Source: Septoria linicola
Taxonomy: Eukaryota > Ascomycota > Dothideomycetes > Mycosphaerellales > Mycosphaerellaceae
Reading direction: 5' to 3'
Assembly: GCA_024114885.1 (NCBI GenBank)
Contig: CP099418.1
Coordinates: forward strand, 2,976,001 to 3,040,000
DNA length: 64,000 bases
This document shows positions 53,297 to 64,000 of this stretch, piece by piece. Below the pieces are notes generated by a model that searched no databases, was not told where the DNA came from, and was given only the letters and a program-made list of their open reading frames with translations. Positions within the stretch are counted from its first letter, which is position 1. Each line of letters begins with the position of its first letter. The position numbers and the translations under genes are program-made.

Positions 53297-54661
53297 TTAT
53301 GCAAGCAGAGCAGCTCCAAACATTGCTCCAACGACGACTGCTGCTGCGGCAGCATGGTAACTCGAAACCACTCTGGCGCTAGACTGCAGGCCGGGCTGGT
53401 CATCCGAGTCGGAGCCCCCAGTCGCCTGCGCGGCGGATCCTGTTTCACCTCCAACCTCTGCAAACGAGGTGATTGTAGATCGTTGACCATTAGGTAGTGT
53501 CGTGGTCTGCACGCGGATTTGGCTAATCGTTCCACCTCCTGGTTGATATGTAATAGTCGCCACTCGGCCTCCAGAATCGGTCATGGTATATGTGCCTCCA
53601 GACGTTGGTCTCGATACAACTAAAGTGCCGCCTTCTTGGTCTGTGGTCGTGAGCATGCCTCCAGAGGGCTCCACAATGCTTCCACCAGGCGCTACAGAGA
53701 CAACAGATACTGGCGAAGTTGTGACTAGTGTTGAGCCTTGTGAATTCGTTTGCGTGATGATGGTGGCAGGTGCGGATGTGACAAGAGTCTCGCCATCATC
53801 ATTTGTGGTCGTCTGGACGATGCTCGTCTGCGCTGTGGTCTCAAATGCGTTTGTCGATGTTACGATTACACTACCATCGCTGGCCGTCGTAGAAGTAACC
53901 ACGGGCACCAGAATACCCGTCTGCGTGGTGGGTGCCTCTGTGGAGGTCTGACGAGGTTGTTCGGATGTTTCGGGCTGGGTAGTGGTTGGAACTAGGGTAA
54001 ACGATGAGCTTGGCTCCAGAGAAGAAAGAAAAGTACTCTCGGATTGAGGAGTCATGGTCGCGGCTGGAGTCGTCTGACCTTCGATAGTGCTGCTACTGGC
54101 AGGCACTGTGATGATCGTCGATGATACAGTCTCAATGACAACACTCGTCTCGACTATGGTCGAAGACTGCGCTTCGGTTCCCATCGAGGAAGAAGTAGAG
54201 GACTGACCTTGGGAAGAGGATAGCTGACTGGTTGAGTCTGTCGACAACGTTTCTGTGGCAAGCGCCGTGGTCGTCACGATGTCAGTGACAACGACTGAAG
54301 AGGTTGCTGTTGAGCCTGCTGATACCGTAGCATTGTTGTCCTGTCGCCGGCGCAGGTAGTCCTTGACAATCGCGTCCTGTCTTGCAAGATCAACAAGCTT
54401 GGATGCCAAATTGGCATCTTCGCTATGGATTGCAGCGATGGCCTCGTGTCCATCTTCGAAGACGCCCTCTTGATACTTTGGCTGCAAGTGACTCTGGATC
54501 GCAGCCTTGAGTGACTCGCCAGAAACCGAATCCACCTTTTGCGACCACGCTGTATTCACACTGTCTTCGTGTACATCTGCCACATCTGCCAAATTCCGAG
54601 CTTGGGCGACCGAGGCCAATGGTAGGCTTAAGAGGGCGAGCGATCGAACGGACAAAGTCAT
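53297..54661 (-). CDS. Secreted Ser/Thr-rich GPI-type cell-surface protein
   Basis: 454 aa, single exon. Signal peptide in residues about 1-21 (L-A-L-L-S-L-P-L-A-S-V-A-Q-A). An ordered domain of about 100 residues follows (H-E-D-S-V-N...A-I-V-K-D-Y-L-R-R-R-Q). The rest is a mucin-like Ser/Thr stalk with imperfect V-V/I-T-S/T-T units, expected to be O-glycosylated. A Gly-rich segment with T-I-T-Y-Q-P-G-G-G and related strands lies near 360-385. It ends with a small-residue hydrophobic tail (A-A-A-A-V-V-V-G-A-M-F-G-A-A-L-L-A) typical of a GPI signal. Adhesin or wall protein by inference; no enzymatic motif. Confidence 0.8.
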   Translation of the reverse strand: MTLSVRSLALLSLPLASVAQARNLADVADVHEDSVNTAWSQKVDSVSGESLKAAIQSHLQPKYQEGVFEDGHEAIAAIHSEDANLASKLVDLARQDAIVKDYLRRRQDNNATVSAGSTATSSVVVTDIVTTTALATETLSTDSTSQLSSSQGQSSTSSSMGTEAQSSTIVETSVVIETVSSTIITVPASSSTIEGQTTPAATMTPQSESTFLSSLEPSSSFTLVPTTTQPETSEQPRQTSTEAPTTQTGILVPVVTSTTASDGSVIVTSTNAFETTAQTSIVQTTTNDDGETLVTSAPATIITQTNSQGSTLVTTSPVSVVSVAPGGSIVEPSGGMLTTTDQEGGTLVVSRPTSGGTYTMTDSGGRVATITYQPGGGTISQIRVQTTTLPNGQRSTITSFAEVGGETGSAAQATGGSDSDDQPGLQSSARVVSSYHAAAAAVVVGAMFGAALLA

Positions 54662-56072
54662 CCTGAAATGTTCCGCAACCGGTGCGTGTAGAACGAAGGT
54701 GGAGTAGAAATCTGCTCAAGAACGAACTATCACGACTTGTCAGCAAGCCATGCTAAGAGCTGACGACGAGCAGCACGGAACGACATCCTTCGTACCTCTG
54801 GTGGCTGGCCCTGCGGAAGGCCAAGTAGTCACTCGAAAAGTGTAACTCAAAAAGCGCCCGCGGTGTCTTGCGAGATTCCTAGAAATGCAAATTCCTCCAG
54901 ATCACAGTCTACGATTCAATCGAACCTCAGCTTAAGCAGGCGAGCGTGCCGTATGCTGTTATAGCCATCGTTCCCAACGGCACTATTCACCAGCACTCGC
55001 TTGGGCATGACGAGGCAAAGGAGTGGAGAGCAGACTTGGCCACGATACGAGCTCTTGCACACGCCATTTTCAGCCGCTAAGTTAGTAAGAGATCGCCAAT
55101 GCTTGAATGCCGGTGGCCATTCTGAAGCTTGAGGAACCAATGCGTCTTCAATACTCACACACTGGCCCATTGTAATTCTGCGGGACTGCTATCATACGAC
55201 CAACAGCGTTTCGGGCTCTACCAGTGACGAGACGCGGCTATTTGCACATGCGAACAGGTCGCGGTGGGCACACGTTGCACCACAGCCTTATGACAGGCCG
55301 TCCGCGGAATCGAATGGTAGAGCTCGAGCTTAGAAGCGTCGTAAGAACCTGGTTCCCTGTTTGCTGAGCAGGAACGACCCACCCAGGGATTTCACCAATG
55401 GTTACATCGGCAGAGAAACGTTGACCTCCGTATGCGATCGGGGCACACGGTACATCGAAGCATTGTAATGCTTGCATCATCCGCAGGTGATGCAACGTCC
55501 TACGCAGGATCATGTTGGTCTACCAAATCGCAGCATTACAGTCACGTACCGCCAGTGAGCTCGCCCATCGTCAAGCGGCACATCGGCTGTCTGCTTCGTT
55601 TCTTGCTGGGCACGCATGGCGAAGACGGAAGCTCAGAATCGCGAAAGTAGTCTAATGTAGCAATGATCAACAGTGGCCAGCAGCTATTGTCTAAATATAA
55701 CCACGCACTGTCTATTTTCAGTGTTCGCCGCCTGATTGGCAGGAAGCCAGTTCTTGAACTGTTCAACATGCTCATACATAGACATCCTCAATATGTGTAT
55801 GTCAGAGAGGATCACTATGCATCTTCGCTGTAAACCAGCTGTGAGGCGACTGCGAGACCCCAAATACATCTTGGACGTCGTGAAGAAGCATCACTCATCA
55901 ACTTGGGATTTCTCCATTATAGACATACTTTTTGAATGAGACCCGACTTGGGCAGGTAGTGAAATCCTCGCTCTTTCTGAATGACATGGTCTGCTGCAAA
56001 ATCTCCTCGTCATGCTCTGGCACAATCGGCTCCACTGGCGATCTATCTTGATTGTTCTCATTTTTGACCAGC
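54662..56072. other. Gene-free interval (1.4 kb)
   Basis: Three short minus-strand open frames (55775-55542, 55513-55238, 55170-54916) lie in line but in different frames and have no recognisable product. They could be a decayed or multi-exon gene; I cannot join them by convincing splice sites. Confidence 0.4.
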
Positions 56073-58896
56073 TTAGCTATCTGGCTCAGTCCCAGTACGT
56101 TGACGAGTCTCGAGCTGGGTACCATCAGCCTTGCGCTCCTCTGCACCATTAGCATTGGGGTGCGTAGGTTGTGTAGAGTAGCCGGTGCGCTCCTGTTCCG
56201 CAGATGATACTGTGCCCGTGGCGATTGTGGCTTGTGTGGGCTCTTCCGGAATTCCTCGCGTTTGCTCGATGGATTTACCGCGGACTGGAAGATTATCTTC
56301 CGTTGGATTATGAAGATCCTGCCTGCTTTTGTTGCGTTCGTGACCACGCTCAGGAGTTCTTGAGCGCTTTTCTACATCTTTGTCCTTACGCTCCTGGATC
56401 TTGTTGCGCAGCCAAGACATAGGGCCTTTCTTTTCTCGTTCCGAATCAGAGAAGACGGTATCAGAAGTACCACTCGTTTGCACAGAAGGTATGGGTGCAG
56501 GTTGTCGGTCTTCGGAATATATGTCTGTCGCCACAGCAGCTATTGGTGCCGGCTCCTGGAAACTCCTACGCGGATGTGAGCCACCGCTTCCAATTGTCGA
56601 TCGCGACATGGCATGCTCTCGTGTAGAGGTTGCACCAAGAGGACTAGTAGTCCCGGGTGTTGAAGGCTGCTCAAGTTTGTTCTGCGTCCGCGAAAACCTC
56701 CATCGGCTTCTCTTCCTCTTCTCGGGCTCATCGGCAGATGGCATGTCATCTCCAACCAAGTCGGCATCAGACTGGTCCGTGAAAGAGTTGGAAGGTGAGA
56801 TAGTCGGTCGCAAGGTGGCATCTGTAAGGTTCCGCGGTGGCGTAGCTTGTACTGACGCAGCTGGTACTGTGCGGTGATTGGCCGCCTCAGAGATCTTGTC
56901 CGATGGTATCTCTGGCCCAGCAGCCGCGTGCTGGGCGGATGAAGGAAATATTGGGGATCGTGGTATTCCATCTTTAACGTCTTCGTGCAGAGAGTGGCTC
57001 GAAGAGTGTGCGCTCGAAAGTGTAGAGCCAGGAGCGCGCCTCTTCTGAAGCTTGTTGGGCTTACGACCATCACCGTCACTCGCCGGCGATTGCTTCAGGA
57101 TATCGAGGAACTTTCGGCCGGAAGTACTGGTAGTCGTAGGGGTGTTAGAGAACGACCTCTCCGTCGACTTTTCGCTGATATCGGTGCTGCCTGGCGCCAG
57201 AAGAGGGGCGGTGTCTTTCCTGGGGGTTGTGTAATCTTTGACTCCATCGCCAACGACAACCGCTAAAGGCGTCGTTGCTTCACTCGATGAGGCAGATGTG
57301 ATCTCTGGCGGGGCTGGAAACAATGCTACAGGTGCCGTGGCAGCGATGGGTGTGCTCTGGACAGAGCTTTGGGTCTCAGCGATCAGCTGCTGTTCCAGCG
57401 GCGCCTGTCCGGAAGCACTTCCAGATGCTCGGGGAGTCGATGGATCCGACGAATTCTTCTCGCGCGGGAAACGGGGGGATTGTGCAGCGCCGCCTCCACG
57501 TCGCGATGGCACAGTATTGCTCCGATTGACGCCAGTCGTTGGCGTGCCAGGCGCGGGTGAGCTGGGTGCAGGTGCATTTTCAGATCCTTTACTGTGCTTG
57601 CTAGACACAGAGACGTTTCGACGAATACTACCCCACTTTCGCACGCTCTCGGCTGCAACGCTAGAGTTCGAGCTTGATCTCCCAATAATAGTCTTGGATC
57701 GGCCTGGAGTTGTTGGAGTCGTTGGCGGCTTGGATTGACTACCACTCTGCACATCACGAACAGTTTCGGGGTCTGCGGCAGTGCCCTGCATGCCAATAAG
57801 AAAGCTGTCCTGGTTTTCTATCAGGAAAATCAGAACATCTTGGCTCAGGCGGTATTCCTGAGGGGCCATATCGTGTTGCGGGTGGCTCAATATGCCAGGC
57901 TGGAAGATGGCTGCCAAGTTGGGCGTGGTCATCTTGTTCATGTCAGACTTGCTTGCGAATACTGCAAGGAGATCGAGTATGTATAGTAGTAGCTGGCGAT
58001 TTAGAGGCGGTAGTTCCGTAATAAGCGCTTGGTATGCTCGAATAGCTGCCTCGTGATTAAATTCTCCGTGACTTGGACTCTGCGATTCGATTACTCCAAC
58101 GGCTTGTGCTTGGTGGTTTCTTAACGGATCGCGAAATCTTTGGTAGAATTCGAGAGGTATGATGGGCTCCGGCAACTGATTAAAATAGCGCCGTAGAATG
58201 TTGGCGGCATCGTGCACGGTATATCCAGTCCAGTCCAGTCCTTTGCCGTATCTATCTGGGCTATCGAATGCCACTTTGAGCTCCTTGATGCGTTTCTCGC
58301 TGCCAGCCAGACGGAAAATGCCCTCCACATCGGTCGCTGAAATCGTCATTAGCGCGAACCACAAGTGGGCTGTGGTGTTGTATTACCTTTCTCCTTGAGG
58401 AAGACTCCGCATTTTGCTACCACTATGGGCACATAGCCGTATATGTAGCTCTGCCCTTCGTCGTTGAACAGGCTAATGGCGACATTGGCGTACCTGATGC
58501 TCTGCTGCAGTGGAATGCCAAATATGCCCTGAGGAGACGCTAAACAGCCATGTCAGAGTTGTCTAAATGAAGACTGCGAGCGATGAAGAGAAAGGTGAGA
58601 CGGCGACTAAGACGGTCACATGTAGTGCGCAGTCGCAGACGAATGAGGTAGGCCGAGCATCGTAAGAGTTTCGCAGAATATGTCGCGCGAGACCCTTCGA
58701 GGGGATGAAGGCCACGACGCATGATTTCTGTGAGGTGCGTACCTTGGTCCTGCGGCTTCTTGTCGCTGCGCTTGAAGTTCTTCCACCAGCTAGCCAAGTC
58801 CTTCTTCTCCTTGATCGACTCGGTCTGTACGAACTGCGGCGCGGCTCTGGGACCGCCTGCGCCAGCGGAAGCCGTCGATGGACCACTTGTGGTCAT
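56073..58896 (-). CDS. RhoGAP protein, Sac7-type
   Basis: GTPase-activating protein for a Rho-family GTPase, acting on cell-wall integrity and polarity. Three exons: 58896-58743, 58539-58387 and 58336-56073, giving 856 aa; introns are 203 and 50 bp. Exon 2 is taken to start after TTTAG at 58540, because the nearer CTCAG would break the frame. The N-terminus is short and disordered with W-W-K-N-F-K. The RhoGAP domain (about 70-290) has G-I-F-G-I-P-L, Y-G-Y-V-P-I-V-V, and the arginine finger R111 in G-I-F-R-L-A-G, then K-M-T-T-P-N-L-A. The long tail (about 560 residues) is Ser/Pro/Thr-rich and likely phosphorylated, with a basic stretch K-R-K-R-S-R-W-R-F. An upstream open frame to 59199 may be a uORF or an extra exon. 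Confidence 0.88.
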
Positions 58897-59352
58897 GCCT
58901 GGCGAGAGTCCGGGCGATATTGCGACGCCAGCCTACAACATGCGCAACCACTGCGGCGTGGGCGGTCGTGTCGGCGGCGAGGGTGCTGTGCTCGTGGCCA
59001 GGCTGGGGCTTCTGGGGGGCTGGGTGACCGGGGGTGAACGACGGCAGTCTCGCAGTCCGGGGTGCTGGTGCTGGTCGTCGATACTGTGTTCGTTGCTGTT
59101 CTCGTCACCGTCGATGTAGCCGTCGAGGAATATGCGATGCAGGTTAGCAGGCAAGTAGCAGTGTGGCTGGCTGGACTGGCAGGCTACCTGACTGCCCATC
59201 GGAGGATGCGCTTCAAGGATGTCCGAGCGTCCCAGCAGTAACTAGTAGCTACAGCAGGCCATTTTCCATCATCTCGAAACATCAACGCCCACAAATTTCC
59301 TGCCGTCGTTGCGATTCGCTTGTCATCTAAACAACTCAGATTGCTCGCAAAA
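58897..59352. other. Divergent promoter region, RhoGAP / TIM9
   Basis: 456 bp. On the minus strand it holds an 88-codon open frame (59199-58933), starting with ATG and rich in Pro and Ser, ending 37 bp before the RhoGAP start. It could be an upstream ORF. Confidence 0.45.
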
Positions 59353-59765
59353 ATGGACGGGTGCGTGAACAGCTATCATGTCCATCCATGAAAATACTCA
59401 CGCCATGCGACATCTATTCGCTAACGTCCACCAAGTCTCAATGCCCAAGAGCAGCGCGAGTTGCAAGGCCGTATGGAGAGGAAGCAGATGAAGGACTTTA
59501 TGAATGTACGTCCTGCTACGGATTTGCGCCAGAGCGTTGAAACACGACCTGTACTGACCATTGTCAGATGTACTCCAACCTCGTCCAGCGATGCTTCAAC
59601 GACTGCGTCACCGATTTCACGTCCAAGAGCCTGGCAAGCAAGGAAGAGGGATGTGTCATGCGCTGTGTTGACAAGTTCCTCAAGAGCTCTGAGCGTTTAG
59701 GAGAGCGCTTCCAGGAGCAGAATGCGCAAATGGCGCAACAGGGAGGCATGGGTTTGGGAAGATGA
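59353..59765 (+). CDS. TIM9: Mitochondrial small Tim chaperone Tim9
   Basis: Intermembrane-space chaperone that with Tim10 escorts carrier proteins to the TIM22 complex. Three exons: 59353-59360 (8 nt), 59436-59505 and 59568-59765, giving 91 aa; introns are 75 and 62 bp (GTGCGT...GCTAACG...AAG; GTACGT...ACTGACC...CAG). Exon 1 codes only Met-Asp and part of Gly, yet splicing gives M-D-G-L-N-A-Q-E-Q-R-E-L, the expected N-terminus. The twin CX3C signature is present: C-F-N-D-C and C-V-M-R-C, 16 residues apart as usual. M-E-R-K-Q-M-K-D-F-M and F-L-K-S-S-E-R-L match the Tim9 helices. No presequence, as expected for Mia40 substrates. Convergent with translin. Confidence 0.93.
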
Positions 59766-60019
59766 GGAACAACAAGAAGATGGAAGAAGCTCCCATGTCG
59801 CGACTGTAAGAGTATGCTTTGAGAGACAGAGTGTGCAGGGTTTGGCGTTCGCATTGCCTGGCGTTCATCTTGTACAAACCAGATGCCTACGGCCGGTTCT
59901 CAGCTCTATGAACGGGCGAAGCAGTTTGCATTGTGCTGTCCGGACCACAGGCCTTGACTACCAGCTCATGGCGGATCCCACTTGATCCTGCTCTGGTTGA
60001 TCTGCAGCTTAGACTCTTT

Positions 60020-60950
60020 TCAATCTCGAGTCAAAAGTCCTCGCAAACTGAGGTCGTACACGACATCCTCAACTTCCTTCACCTTATACTTGATCCCGTC
60101 GCTTCGCTTCCGTAGACTGTCGTTCTTGAGGTTGAGGATCTGGAAGCCAGAGTGGACATCTTTGATGAACTGACTGATCTGCAGCGGACGCTGATAATCT
60201 CCAAGCGTGACCGAGTTGCGCGCAAGCCTAGACAGCTCCTCGAGCAGCGATATCAGGGCCAGCAGGTACTCCTCGATCGTGAGATGGAACACGTCTCGAT
60301 CCTTGACATTCACCGGCACATTCATGATGCAACCAACCTCCTCGATTGTCAGAAGCTGACCGGTCTCGGTTTTGCCTAGTCCCCCGAGAAAACCGCATAG
60401 TAGGATGTTGAAGGTCTGGATCGGCCGACCATTAGCTACAAGCACCATTGACATGTAAATAACTTAGCCAAGTGTATGTACCGAACTCTCGATCTGTCTC
60501 TGCCAAGAGTAGTTGAACCGATAGTAGGGATGGCTCGATGCAACTTGTGATAATTGCTGGATAGTAGCAACCGCACTCTGTATGCTCAGCTCTGCGGCTT
60601 GTACAACATTGGGCACTGGTGTAGGATCAGTTCTTGCTCAATACCGGTAGCCATTTACGTACAGCCTTGGGCCGCTGTGGAGTGGGCTCTGGAAAGAATT
60701 GACTGCGTGTTACGATCTTGCAAATCATTTAGACACTTCTCATTATCCAGACATGCTGCCACGAACGATACCTTGCTTCTCAAGAGCCTGCACAATGTCG
60801 CGAAGTTGCTGGTGAATTATTTAGCAGATGCAGCGTTGGTCGACGGCATCTTCAATGTACATCTTTGACGGCAGAGTCTTCATCGATCTTGCGCTGGAGG
60901 TCCTCAAAGATGCCGGCCTGGACAGGACCAGTGGCTCCCGATGTGCTCAT
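60020..60950 (-). CDS. Translin
   Basis: Single-stranded DNA/RNA-binding protein that forms octameric rings, with Trax in the C3PO RNase. Five exons: 60950-60861, 60808-60772, 60716-60663, 60615-60482 and 60415-60020; introns 52, 55, 47 and 66 bp; 236 aa, the normal translin length. The last intron uses 3' site GATCCAG before T-F-N-I-L-L-C-G, chosen over a nearer TAG because it gives the family spacing to the W-Q-R-Q-I block. Conserved parts include H-P-Y-Y-R-F-N, L-T-I-E-E-Y-L-L-A-L-I-S-L-L-E-E-L, V-T-L-G-D-Y-Q-R-P and L-R-K-R-S-D-G-I-K-Y near the end. All are helical. No targeting signal. Some fungi lack translin, so its presence is informative. Confidence 0.9.
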
Positions 60951-61439
60951 GGCGAGCTGCGTTGGACGAAGGTGTCAATTATGGATGTGTGAGGCGATGG
61001 TGAAGATTCTCAATAGAGCCTGGCGAAGGGCCAGCAGCTCAATCAAACACGTCAATTGCCCTGAAGTAATCTAGTCAGGCAATGGAACTAAGAAGTCGCA
61101 CAGCAAGGCTGAGACAGCCCGAGGTCATTCAGATGCGAGAGTTGCGTTGCAGAGGCAGATGAAGAGCGTGTCATGGTTGATATCTGTCAGTCACGTCCAC
61201 CACTGTCTTGTGCTATCCTCATCGTCAAGTCAATTCACTGTCGCTTAAAATAGAGCCACGCGAGCAAGCAGGCGGACGGCAAGCGGGGACATCCCTGTGG
61301 AGCAATTTGATACCAGGTGGACTTAACCATCACAGGTTAATCTCTCTGACACTCCGTGTCTCTCTTACACACCAACACCAATGCTCCCACGATAGCAAAG
61401 ATAGCCGACTGACAGCGCGATTGCTGTCTACTCACTTCA
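60951..61439. other. Divergent promoter region, translin / ERV41
   Basis: 489 bp between divergent start codons. No specific element recognised. Confidence 0.5.
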
Positions 61440-62704
61440 ATGAATGGCTTCAAGGATCAAGGCCTCGACGAGTCCAACTTTGGCGACAGCAATGCACTAG
61501 CGGCAGTTAAAGCTTTCGATGCATTCCCGAAGACGAAGCCATCTTACCAACAGCGCACCTCGACGGGCGGCGTGTGGACAGTCGCCTTGATATTTGCTTC
61601 TGTCCTTTTGACCTGGAGCGAATTGGCACGATGGTGGAAGGGCGAGACAACTCATACCTTTGCCGTGGAGCAGGGAGTCGGCCACGATCTGCAAATTAAT
61701 CTCGATGTTGTTGTTAAAATGCAATGCGCAGACTTGCATGTAAACGTGCAGGATGCATCGGGCGACCGCATTCTGGCCGGGTCCGTCTTCCACAAGGATG
61801 GAACCACATGGGCACAATGGACTGGTAATCGCAAGGCTCACGCACTAGGATCGACGAAGGAAGAGCGTCTCGATCTCACGGGCTACCCAGGCATCGGAGA
61901 GTATAAGGAGGAGGACGTCCATGACTACCTGGGCGCTGCACGCAAGAGCAAGAAGTTGGGTAGGACACCCAAGGTCCCTAGAGGATCACAAGCGGACAGC
62001 TGCCGCATTTATGGCAGCATGCACGGGAATAAAGTGAAAGGAGACTTTCACATCACGGCTCGGGGCCATGGCTACATGGAGTTTGGACAGCATTTGGACC
62101 ATAGCGGTAAGGTATAAGCTCTCGCGTCTGCCCAGACCCTACTGACTGGCAGACAGCCTTCAACTTTAGCCACCGAGTGAACGAGCTATCATTTGGGCCA
62201 TACTACCCGTCTCTGACGAACCCTCTGGACAACACCTTCGCTACTACCGATGCGCACTTCTTCAAATATCAGTACTATCTGTCTGTCGTGCCAACGATAT
62301 ATACAACAGACGCACACGCCCTACGAAAGATTGACAAGTATCACGAGTCTCCCACTTCTGGCGAGGATGGGCTCAAACAGCACCCCAAGAGATACAGCAA
62401 GAATACCGTGTTCACGAACCAGTACGCAGTGACCGACCAGTCGCATCCAGTTCCAGAAAGCGCCGTGCCCGGCGTCTTCGTGAAGTATGACATTGAGCCA
62501 ATACAACTCACAATTGCCGAGAACTGGAGCTCCCTGGCGGCGCTCTTCATTAGAATCGTCAACGTGGTATCTGGGCTATTAGTCGCAGGCGGCTGGTGCT
62601 TTCAGATTAGTGAATGGGCAAAGGAGGTGTACGGCCGGAGAAATAGACGGGTCGACAGTTTTGGCATGCTCAATGGCAACCACCACGATGAAAAGAGTGG
62701 ATAA
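61440..62704 (+). CDS. ERV41: ER-Golgi vesicle protein Erv41 (ERGIC family)
   Basis: Cargo-receptor subunit cycling between ER and Golgi with Erv46. Two exons: 61440-62106 and 62157-62704, with a 50-bp intron (GTAAGG...ACTGACT...ACAG), giving 404 aa. The short cytosolic N-terminus contains F-D-A-F-P-K, typical of the family. A first membrane helix follows (about 43-62: W-T-V-A-L-I-F-A-S-V-L-L-T-W-S). The large lumenal domain has the Q-I-N-L-D-V-V-V block near 86, a Cys-containing C-R-I-Y-G-S near 194, and N-F-S-H-R-V-N-E-L-S-F-G-P after the splice. A second helix lies near 355-375 (L-A-A-L-F-I-R-I-V-N-V-V-S-G-L-L-V-A-G-G), with a short cytosolic tail. No abnormality. Confidence 0.92.
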
Positions 62705-63032
62705 TGGGATCTCTGCCATAGCAAATTCTCCAATCGTTCACTTCGCACAAGTCCTAGTGATGCATCAGAGCGACGGGTCACGTTTCTGCGCCGCTCTGCC
62801 TCCGCAATACTGAATGTAGCAGCGGCTGGCTTATTCCGTTCGAAAACTGTGTGTGGCAATACTTTGGCTAAACTGCAAGCTACTTGTGCGCGTGAAGTTG
62901 TGCCTCAGCAGGCTGAAGGCCATCTAGATCTCTCTATCCAAGTGGAGGTTGATAGGCAGTCACCGTGTCTCGTGATAGTTTTCCAGACACACCTGCTCAG
63001 GCGGCATGCACCCAGAGGGGGCTGTCTAAACG
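62705..63032. other. Intergenic, ERV41 / edge gene (convergent)
   Basis: 328 bp between convergent genes. No feature seen. Confidence 0.5.
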
Positions 63033-64000
63033 TTATCGTCGACGCTCTATATTTCCAAGCTGGACCTCAGATCCTTGCTGCCAGTTGCCTTGGCTGAGAC
63101 GTAGAAGTCCCTCAACACAGTCCAAGTCTGCGTTCGCTGTTGGACGGACGCCCTTACGACCGCTCGCCATGAAAGCAGACAGTTCGGGATCAGCCTCTGG
63201 ATCACCAACATCACCTCGATGCAGTCCAGTTTTTCCCTTCACGCTCCACCGCTGACTGGAGTGCCCCGGCATCGGAGCGTATCCTTCGTGATATCCGGAC
63301 TGCGATTCATAATCTGCGTCCAGGTCATGAGTGGGCGACCAGTTCTCTTTGTCAGAGTCGCCACTTCCATTATGCTTGCCAGATGCAGAGTTCATATGTT
63401 TTAATTTCGATGGCACTTGGGCCTGTCCAAGTCTGCCTTGCAGTCGGCCAGCTGAGGTCTGTGATCTTTGAAGTGATGTACGCTTGTGCTGAAACTTGGA
63501 GCGTTTGGCGGAATGTTCCCGACTATCAGTAGGAGCGTTGCGCTTGGAGCTTAACGGACCCAGCACGCTTCGCCCAGAGGCTGTTCGCAGGAGGCCAATA
63601 GCACCAGCAGCCGAGCCATGGGCATCCTTTTCCGCCACATTTCCAAGCTCCGAGCGAGCCTCTCGGTCACACCAGAATTCCCATGACCTTGAGTCCTGGG
63701 ATCGTCCGTTGTACGATCGTCTGGCAGTTGCGTATGGTGCAGCAATTGGAGTGACGATGGGGCTCGAAGCTTCAGGTAGCATTGCGGATTGCGATGGTCG
63801 AGGTGGTGAAGGGGATGATGTGTCTTTCGTGGTCACCATAGCATTGCCTTCTGAATCCATAGACAGCCGGATCGCACGAGATTTCTTTATTGGCCGGTCC
63901 TCACCCGTATTTCGGATCGGTGGCAGCACAGCAGTTTCCGAGAAGCTACGATGCAAAGACGGCGCACTTCTCCTGTTGGCTAAGTAGCCTACGTGGCTTG
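63033..64000 (-). CDS. Partial uncharacterised Ser-rich protein at the window edge
   Basis: The stop is at 63033 and the frame stays open to the right edge, so the 5' end lies outside the window. I see no in-frame ATG near the edge; a TTAG just upstream of N-R-R-S-A-P-S-L could also be a 3' splice site. About 320 residues are visible, of low complexity, rich in Ser, Arg and Pro, with R-R-S-A-P-S-L-H-R-S-F-S, a D-K-E-N-W-S-P segment and a short conserved-looking C-terminal helix (L-D-C-V-E-G-L-L-R-L-S-Q-G-N-W). This resembles small fungal cell-cycle or transcription regulators with a terminal binding motif, but I do not recognise it. No membrane segment or signal. Confidence 0.65.
   Translation of the reverse strand, partial: SHVGYLANRRSAPSLHRSFSETAVLPPIRNTGEDRPIKKSRAIRLSMDSEGNAMVTTKDTSSPSPPRPSQSAMLPEASSPIVTPIAAPYATARRSYNGRSQDSRSWEFWCDREARSELGNVAEKDAHGSAAGAIGLLRTASGRSVLGPLSSKRNAPTDSREHSAKRSKFQHKRTSLQRSQTSAGRLQGRLGQAQVPSKLKHMNSASGKHNGSGDSDKENWSPTHDLDADYESQSGYHEGYAPMPGHSSQRWSVKGKTGLHRGDVGDPEADPELSAFMASGRKGVRPTANADLDCVEGLLRLSQGNWQQGSEVQLGNIERRR

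Noticed and set aside
58531..58539. Alternative 3' splice site CTCAG for RhoGAP exon 2
   Set aside because: It would put the conserved G-I-F-G-I-P segment out of frame; the upstream TTTAG keeps it.

Overview
The window is a nuclear contig piece from a filamentous ascomycete (Pezizomycotina; Dothideomycetes is my best guess from overall gene similarity, not proven). The reasons are eukaryotic genes with 47-203 bp introns (GT..CTAAC/CTGAC..AG), typical fungal gene fusions (trifunctional trpC), an intron-bearing tRNA gene, and a 15.6 kb block with classic repeat-induced point mutation (RIP).

Region 1-15660 is a RIP-mutated transposon graveyard: CpA/TpG are almost absent, TpA is abundant, and no long ORF survives. 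Its architecture can still be resolved. A Ty3/gypsy chromovirus-type element (1097-7757, + strand) has 171-bp LTRs and AGTAT target-site duplications. A Ty1/copia element (8239-14536, - strand) has 277-bp LTRs and GTATC duplications. The copia element splits an older integrase-core (DDE) gene relic on the - strand (about 15470-14537, continuing at 8238-7960). Both retroelements have lost the two catalytic aspartates of reverse transcriptase (Y-x-D-D to Y-x-N-N) by G-to-A change. The gypsy element also carries an antisense ORF relic between integrase and the 3' LTR.

Region 15987-39128 is ordinary housekeeping sequence: an Mbp1-type cell-cycle factor divergent from trpC, a BRCT-WGR protein, NDUFB7 (complex I), NUP192, indoleamine 2,3-dioxygenase, a tRNA-Leu(CAA) with an odd internal insert, a mitochondrial thiamine-pyrophosphate carrier divergent from a gamma-butyrobetaine-dioxygenase-like enzyme, and a Pho84/Git1-like transporter.

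Region 39129-64000 holds two GPI-type cell-wall proteins, a decayed GH106-like glycosidase pseudogene, JAC1, cytidine deaminase, an atypical short-chain dehydrogenase, a coiled-coil protein of unknown role, a Sac7-type RhoGAP, TIM9, translin, ERV41 and a partial gene at the right edge. It contains several long gene-free stretches (2.7, 2.3 and 1.4 kb).

The genes do not form a metabolic cluster; each serves a separate basic process. Three (NDUFB7, JAC1, TIM9) are mitochondrial assembly or respiration genes, two (trpC, IDO) act at opposite ends of tryptophan metabolism, and the mbp1/trpC shared promoter carries readable MCB and Gcn4-type sites.
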